The notes beneath the pieces were generated by a model. That model made no database searches and was not told where the DNA came from. It saw only the letters and a list, made by a program, of their open reading frames with translations. Below, piece by piece: positions 60,245 through 64,000 of a stretch of 64,000 bases of DNA. The position numbers were made by a program, and so were the translations under genes. The first letter of the stretch is position 1. Each line of letters begins with the position of its first letter. The stretch spans positions 3,286,001-3,350,000 of the forward strand of contig OZ252236.1 in NCBI GenBank assembly GCA_965249455.1, given 5' to 3'. Origin of the DNA: Jiulongibacter sp024742395 (lineage in GTDB: Bacteria; Bacteroidota; Bacteroidia; Cytophagales; Spirosomataceae).

Positions 60245-61567
60245 CTATTTAGTTTCTGTACTGCTATAAATATTTGTTTCTTTCTTTTCACCTAAACGTA
60301 CCTTGGGTTTTATAATCAATCTTAAAGACTGATCATAGGTTACGTAATTCCATACCCAATTAGTAAAAACAAAGAGTTTATTCTTCATTCCTAAAATGGC
60401 CATCAGGTGTACGAACATCCAAACTAACCAGGCAAATAAACCCTGAAAACGCCAAAATGGTAAATCTACCACAGCCAGATTTCTCCCTACTGTAGCCATA
60501 GAGCCTAAATCTTTGTATTCAAACGGCGTGGTTTCTTCACCTTTAATAAGTTGAAATAAGTTTTTAGCCAATAATCTGCCTTGCTGAATTGCAGGCTGAG
60601 CCACCTGTGGATGGCCTCTTGGGTAATCCTCTGAAACCATTTCTGCTATATCTCCAATAGCAAAAATATCTTCATAACCCGCCACCTGATTGATTTCATT
60701 TACCTTAAGTCGTCCGTTTCTGGCAAAACTTTCAGAATTGATACCTTCAATACTATTGCTTTTGATACCCGCGGCCCAAACCACGTTATTGGTTCTTATC
60801 TTATCACCCTTGTTGGTGTAAACGTATTTACCATCAAAATCTGTTACTCTTTCTCCCAATCTCAGTGTTACACCCAGTGCATTCAGGTAATCGGCTCCTT
60901 TCTCTGACGCCTGCTCAGACATTCCGGGTAAAACACAATTGGAAGACTGAAAGAGATAGATTTCCATATTTTTGAAATCAAGCTCGGGGTAGTCTTTAGG
61001 AAGAATCACTTTTCTCATTTCTGCAAGTGTACCGGAGACTTCTACTCCAGTAGGACCACCACCCACTACCACCATTGTCATCAAGCCCCTTCTTTCTTCT
61101 TCACTGGGTTCAGAGAGTGCCTCTTCAAAATTCTGAAGCACCCTGTTTCTTAAATAAATAGCTTCAGAAATAGATTTCATTGGCATGGCATGATGCATAA
61201 TGTTCTCCATGCCAAAATAATTGGTATCTGAGCCCATGGCCAGCACCAAATAATCGTAGTTTACTACACCAATATCAGTACTCAGCTGTTTTATTGAGGT
61301 ATCAACAGCATTTACTGTGGTAATCCTAATATGAATATTCTTCTGATGCTGAAATATTTTTCTTAGCGGAAAAGAAATAGAACTTGGCTCTAAACCAGCC
61401 ATAGCTACCTGATAGAATAGTGGCTGAAACTGATGAAAATTATTTTTATCAATCAGAACTACCTGCACATCATACTTGCAAAGTTTTTGAGCCAAAGCTA
61501 AGCCTCCAAAACCAGCACCAATAATGACAATTCTTTTCTGACCCGTCTCGGGTAAATTTGCAAACAT
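60245..61567 (-). CDS. Type II NADH:quinone oxidoreductase (NDH-2-like)
   Basis: The 440-residue flavoprotein has two dinucleotide-binding motifs: IIGAGFGGLALAQKL at the N-terminus for FAD and VVVGGGPTGVEVSGTLAEM near 168 for NADH, with AIGDIAEM and HPQVAQPAIQQG of the family. The C-terminal part is hydrophobic and amphipathic (FQGLFAWLVWMFVHLMAILGMKNKLF), so it attaches to the inner membrane without pumping protons. It reduces quinone with NADH. It starts 6 bp after bshA on the same strand. Confidence 0.92.
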   Translation of the reverse strand: MFANLPETGQKRIVIIGAGFGGLALAQKLCKYDVQVVLIDKNNFHQFQPLFYQVAMAGLEPSSISFPLRKIFQHQKNIHIRITTVNAVDTSIKQLSTDIGVVNYDYLVLAMGSDTNYFGMENIMHHAMPMKSISEAIYLRNRVLQNFEEALSEPSEEERRGLMTMVVVGGGPTGVEVSGTLAEMRKVILPKDYPELDFKNMEIYLFQSSNCVLPGMSEQASEKGADYLNALGVTLRLGERVTDFDGKYVYTNKGDKIRTNNVVWAAGIKSNSIEGINSESFARNGRLKVNEINQVAGYEDIFAIGDIAEMVSEDYPRGHPQVAQPAIQQGRLLAKNLFQLIKGEETTPFEYKDLGSMATVGRNLAVVDLPFWRFQGLFAWLVWMFVHLMAILGMKNKLFVFTNWVWNYVTYDQSLRLIIKPKVRLGEKKETNIYSSTETK

Positions 61568-61573
61568 GTTTAC

Positions 61574-62722
61574 TTAATTAAGTGCCAAAGCCTTTGATTT
61601 TACCTTCTCAATAATTTTACGATAATAAGCTTCATACATTGGCACCACATTCTTGATATCGAACTCTTTAGCTCTGGCTAAGGCATTGGTTTTAAAAGTG
61701 GCCAGATTTTCCTCTGATAGAATATGTAGAGCATTTTTCACCATATCATCTATATCTCCTACATTACTCATATAACCTGTTTTGCCGTGTATGTTTAACT
61801 CCGGCAAACCTCCAGTATTTGAAGTTATACACGGTACTTCACAAGCCATAGCTTCTAAAGCTGCCAATCCAAAGCTCTCTTTCTCAGAAGGCATAAAGAA
61901 TAAATCAGCAACAGATAAAACTTCTTCAATAGCATCCAGCTTACCGATAAAGCGAATATCGTCGCATAATTCTAAGTCGCGGCAGAGCTTCTCCATTTTA
62001 ACTCTTTCAGGGCCATCGCCTATAAGTAAAAGCTTCGAAGGTATACTTTGTTTTATTTTCCCGAAAGATTGGATTACATCATCAATCCTTTTCACTCTTC
62101 TAAAGTTTGAAATATGCACTATCAGCCTTTCACCATCCGGGCAAATGATCTTCTTGAAATGATCTTTCTTTTGTTTGTGAAAACGCTGCATGTCCACAAA
62201 GTTTGGAATCACCTCAATTTCGTTAGTTACTTTAAACGTTCTGAGCGTTTCTTGTTTCAGGTCCTCTGAAACAGAAGTTACACCGTCAGATTCATTGATA
62301 CTAAAAGTAACTACAGGCTTATAAGTTCTGTCTTTCCCAACCACCGTAATATCTGTGCCATGCAAGGTGGTAATCACAGGTATCTCAATTCCTTCAGTTT
62401 TCAAAATTTGTTTAGCCAGAAAAGCTGAAGTAGCATGTGGAATGGCATAGTGAACGTGCAATAAATCAAGTTTTTCGTACTTCACCACATCAACCATCTT
62501 ACCTGCTAATGCAGACTCGTAAGGTGCATATTGAAATAAAGGATATGATGAAATATCTACTTCGTGATAGAAAAGGTTCTCATTGAAAAAGTCGAGCCTG
62601 ATAGGCTGAGTATAGGTTATAAAATGTACCTGATGACCGTTTTGAGCTAATTCCTTTCCAAGTTCAGTAGCTACTACGCCGCTACCACCAAAAGTAGGAT
62701 AGCACACAATTCCAATTTTCAT
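61574..62722 (-). CDS. bshA: N-acetyl-alpha-D-glucosaminyl L-malate synthase (bacillithiol synthesis)
   Basis: The 382-residue GT4 glycosyltransferase matches BshA: MKIGIVCYPTFGGSGVVATELGKELA, HFITYTQPIRLDFF, VDISSYPLFQYAPYESALAGKM, LLHVHYAIPHATSAFLAKQIL, ISNFRRVKRIDDVIQSF and MPSEKESFGLAALEAMACEVP. It joins GlcNAc from UDP-GlcNAc to L-malate, the first step of bacillithiol. The presence of bacillithiol would supply the thiol for the persulfide dioxygenase of the sulfur cluster. First of a four-gene minus-strand run. Confidence 0.95.
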   Translation of the reverse strand: MKIGIVCYPTFGGSGVVATELGKELAQNGHQVHFITYTQPIRLDFFNENLFYHEVDISSYPLFQYAPYESALAGKMVDVVKYEKLDLLHVHYAIPHATSAFLAKQILKTEGIEIPVITTLHGTDITVVGKDRTYKPVVTFSINESDGVTSVSEDLKQETLRTFKVTNEIEVIPNFVDMQRFHKQKKDHFKKIICPDGERLIVHISNFRRVKRIDDVIQSFGKIKQSIPSKLLLIGDGPERVKMEKLCRDLELCDDIRFIGKLDAIEEVLSVADLFFMPSEKESFGLAALEAMACEVPCITSNTGGLPELNIHGKTGYMSNVGDIDDMVKNALHILSEENLATFKTNALARAKEFDIKNVVPMYEAYYRKIIEKVKSKALALN

Positions 62723-62862
62723 TTGTCTCCGTTTTGCTGCGAGTAATATGATAGATCACCATTTAAACACTTTTGTGATTTAAATAATTTCAAAGAATTT
62801 CACGAACTGTCGTAAGAATTGAGGTGTTCATCGTTTAATTTGAAAAGAATCATCAGAAGGTC

Positions 62863-63711
62863 ATGCTACTAATTCGGAAATTTTTCAGACTGATACGCTG
62901 GCAAAACCTCGTAATCATACTACTAACGCAGTACTTTGCAAGAGTTTTTCTTGTTGGAAAAGGAACCTCCGTTTGGGCTTCCATTCTGGATAAGCAGCAG
63001 TTTCTGATTTCTTTGAGCACTATTTTGGTAGCTGCTTCTGGTTATATCATCAATGATTACTTTGATGTAAAAATAGATCAGGTCAATAAACCTCATGAAG
63101 TGGTCATTGGTAGATTCATAAAAAGAAGGCATGCAATGTTTATGCATCAACTTCTGAATGTTTCTGCTGCTGTTATTTCATTTACACTTGGATGGAAAGT
63201 CTTTGTCGTGAATATACTTGCTATGACCCTGCTTTGGTTTTATGCCAGTATTTTCAAAAAACAGCCCTTCATTGGTAATTTTATGGTAGCGAGTTTGACC
63301 GGGGCTTCTTTAGTGGTTATGGCGGTTTACTATACAGAAAATGATCTGCTCATAAATATTTATGCCGTTTTTGCCTTTGGCATTACCATGATCAGAGAAA
63401 TAATAAAAGATATTGAAGATATAAGAGGGGATAAAAAGTACGGAAGTTCTACTCTACCTATTCTTCTTGGAATCAGAAAAACAAAAGTGCTTCTTTTTGT
63501 CTTTATGTCTCTTTTTATTGTGGTGGTTGCCTTTATGGGAGTGGCTTTAAAAAACAATAAGTTGTCATTGGCCTTTCTTCTTTTGGGCGTTCCCTTTATT
63601 TATTTGGCATTTCGACTTTACTTTGCCGACAGAAAGCAACATTTTGCTCAGCTGAGTTTATGGTCTAAAGTGATCATGATACTCGGTATACTAAGTATGG
63701 TGTTTGTTTGA
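62863..63711 (+). CDS. UbiA-family prenyltransferase, geranylgeranylglycerol-phosphate type
   Basis: The 282-residue multi-pass protein has the UbiA aspartate-rich sites NDYFDVKIDQVNKPHEVV (near 64-82) and DIEDIRGDKKYGSSTLPI (near 186-203), with about eight hydrophobic helices. The form of these motifs is that of digeranylgeranylglyceryl-phosphate-synthase-like proteins, which are common in Bacteroidota genomes although archaeal lipids are not made. The prenyl acceptor is unknown. Gene order with purN downstream (50 bp) suggests cotranscription. Confidence 0.88.
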   Translation: MLLIRKFFRLIRWQNLVIILLTQYFARVFLVGKGTSVWASILDKQQFLISLSTILVAASGYIINDYFDVKIDQVNKPHEVVIGRFIKRRHAMFMHQLLNVSAAVISFTLGWKVFVVNILAMTLLWFYASIFKKQPFIGNFMVASLTGASLVVMAVYYTENDLLINIYAVFAFGITMIREIIKDIEDIRGDKKYGSSTLPILLGIRKTKVLLFVFMSLFIVVVAFMGVALKNNKLSLAFLLLGVPFIYLAFRLYFADRKQHFAQLSLWSKVIMILGILSMVFV

Positions 63712-63761
63712 GATCTGCCAGTGCAATTCTCAATTTTTCAAATCAAATTCTTTTAAAAGCA

Positions 63762-64000
63762 ATGTCAAAAAAAAAGGTAGCAATTTTTGCTTCTGGGGGC
63801 GGATCTAATGCAGAAAGTATCGTTAACTATTTTCATGATCATGAAAAGATTGACATTACGCTCTTCTTGACAAATAATGCTGATGCCGGTGTTATAGCCC
63901 GGGGCAAAAAATTGAATATTCCTACTTTGGTTTTTTCAAAGAAGAATTTTGCACATTCAGATGTCGTGGTTCAATTGCTGAAAAACCAACAAATTGATTT
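63762..64000 (+). CDS. purN: Phosphoribosylglycinamide formyltransferase, 5' part
   Basis: The frame runs from ATG 63762 to the window end (79 full codons). MSKKKVAIFASGGGSNAESIVNYF is the PurN N-terminus with the phosphate-binding GGGSN motif, and LFLTNNADAGVIARGKKLNIPTLVF fits the second strand and helix. PurN adds a formyl group in the third step of purine synthesis. The C-terminal catalytic residues are outside the window. Confidence 0.93.
   Translation, partial: MSKKKVAIFASGGGSNAESIVNYFHDHEKIDITLFLTNNADAGVIARGKKLNIPTLVFSKKNFAHSDVVVQLLKNQQID

Noticed and set aside
1..64000. tRNA, rRNA, CRISPR array, intact insertion sequence, prophage genes
   Set aside because: No cloverleaf with conserved TTC loop, no regular spaced repeats of CRISPR length, and no transposase, integrase or phage structural gene was seen on either strand.

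Overview
The window looks like chromosome from a Bacteroidota bacterium, most likely order Cytophagales. Evidence: a gliding gene gldC; the long fused form of IspG; a NusB of about 380 residues; a SusC-type carboxypeptidase-regulatory/TonB receptor; a propeller-type hybrid-looking sensor kinase; BshA of bacillithiol synthesis; almost no Shine-Dalgarno sequences; promoters of the Bacteroidota TAnnTTTG type; and moderate to low GC. No tRNA, rRNA, CRISPR array, intact insertion sequence or prophage was seen. Genus and habitat cannot be fixed from the sequence.

Layout. 0-5.7 kb: a mixed accessory stretch with a beta-barrel-like secreted protein, an amidohydrolase, then a visibly A+T-rich pair (class C beta-lactamase-like serine hydrolase with a TPR tail; Vat-family acetyltransferase) and about 0.8 kb of gene-free, possibly decayed DNA ending in a perfect 36-bp palindrome. 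5.7-13.2 kb: a large GH78 alpha-L-rhamnosidase, a WG-repeat protein, and a DUF2207-LemA pair. 13.5-24.8 kb: housekeeping (queE, ispG, a run of small genes, gldC, cinA), with an overlapping propeller sensor kinase/NarL-type regulator pair at 19.1-22.6 kb. 24.8-28.5 kb: a lone E2 acyltransferase and an MBOAT acyltransferase with an SGNH-like partner.

28.5-36.8 kb is the most interesting part: a compact, all-plus-strand inorganic sulfur gene cluster. It encodes a TsdA-type dihaem thiosulfate dehydrogenase, an exported DsrE-family protein, a Tat-exported SoxB-like metallophosphoesterase, an OprD-like porin, a YeeE/YedE thiosulfate-type transporter split into two genes, a TauE/SafE exporter, and an ETHE1-like persulfide dioxygenase fused to two rhodanese domains. 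It ends at a strong terminator. Three internal promoters share one architecture that I read directly: a dyad TGTRAY-N4-RTYACA whose centre lies exactly 29.5 bp upstream of a TAnnTTTG -7 box. That is the geometry of a class II Crp/Fnr-activated promoter, so the cluster looks like a regulon with one redox- or sulfur-responsive activator that is not encoded in the window. SoxXA, SoxYZ, SoxCD and Sqr are not here.

36.8-53 kb: stress and envelope genes (CsbD, DUF2141, DUF202, S9 oligopeptidase, dicarboxylate symporter, YheT-like hydrolase, a TonB receptor with a strong operator-like dyad, LD-carboxypeptidase, KirBac potassium channel), then a minus-strand nusB-ytxH-DUF1573-yajC unit in which ytxH carries an in-frame stop at codon 7. 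53-64 kb: nagA, an ECF sigma factor with two membrane proteins, a GH10 xylanase, a four-gene minus-strand run (bshA, NDH-2, ABC exporter, HAD phosphatase), a UbiA-family prenyltransferase and the 5' part of purN.
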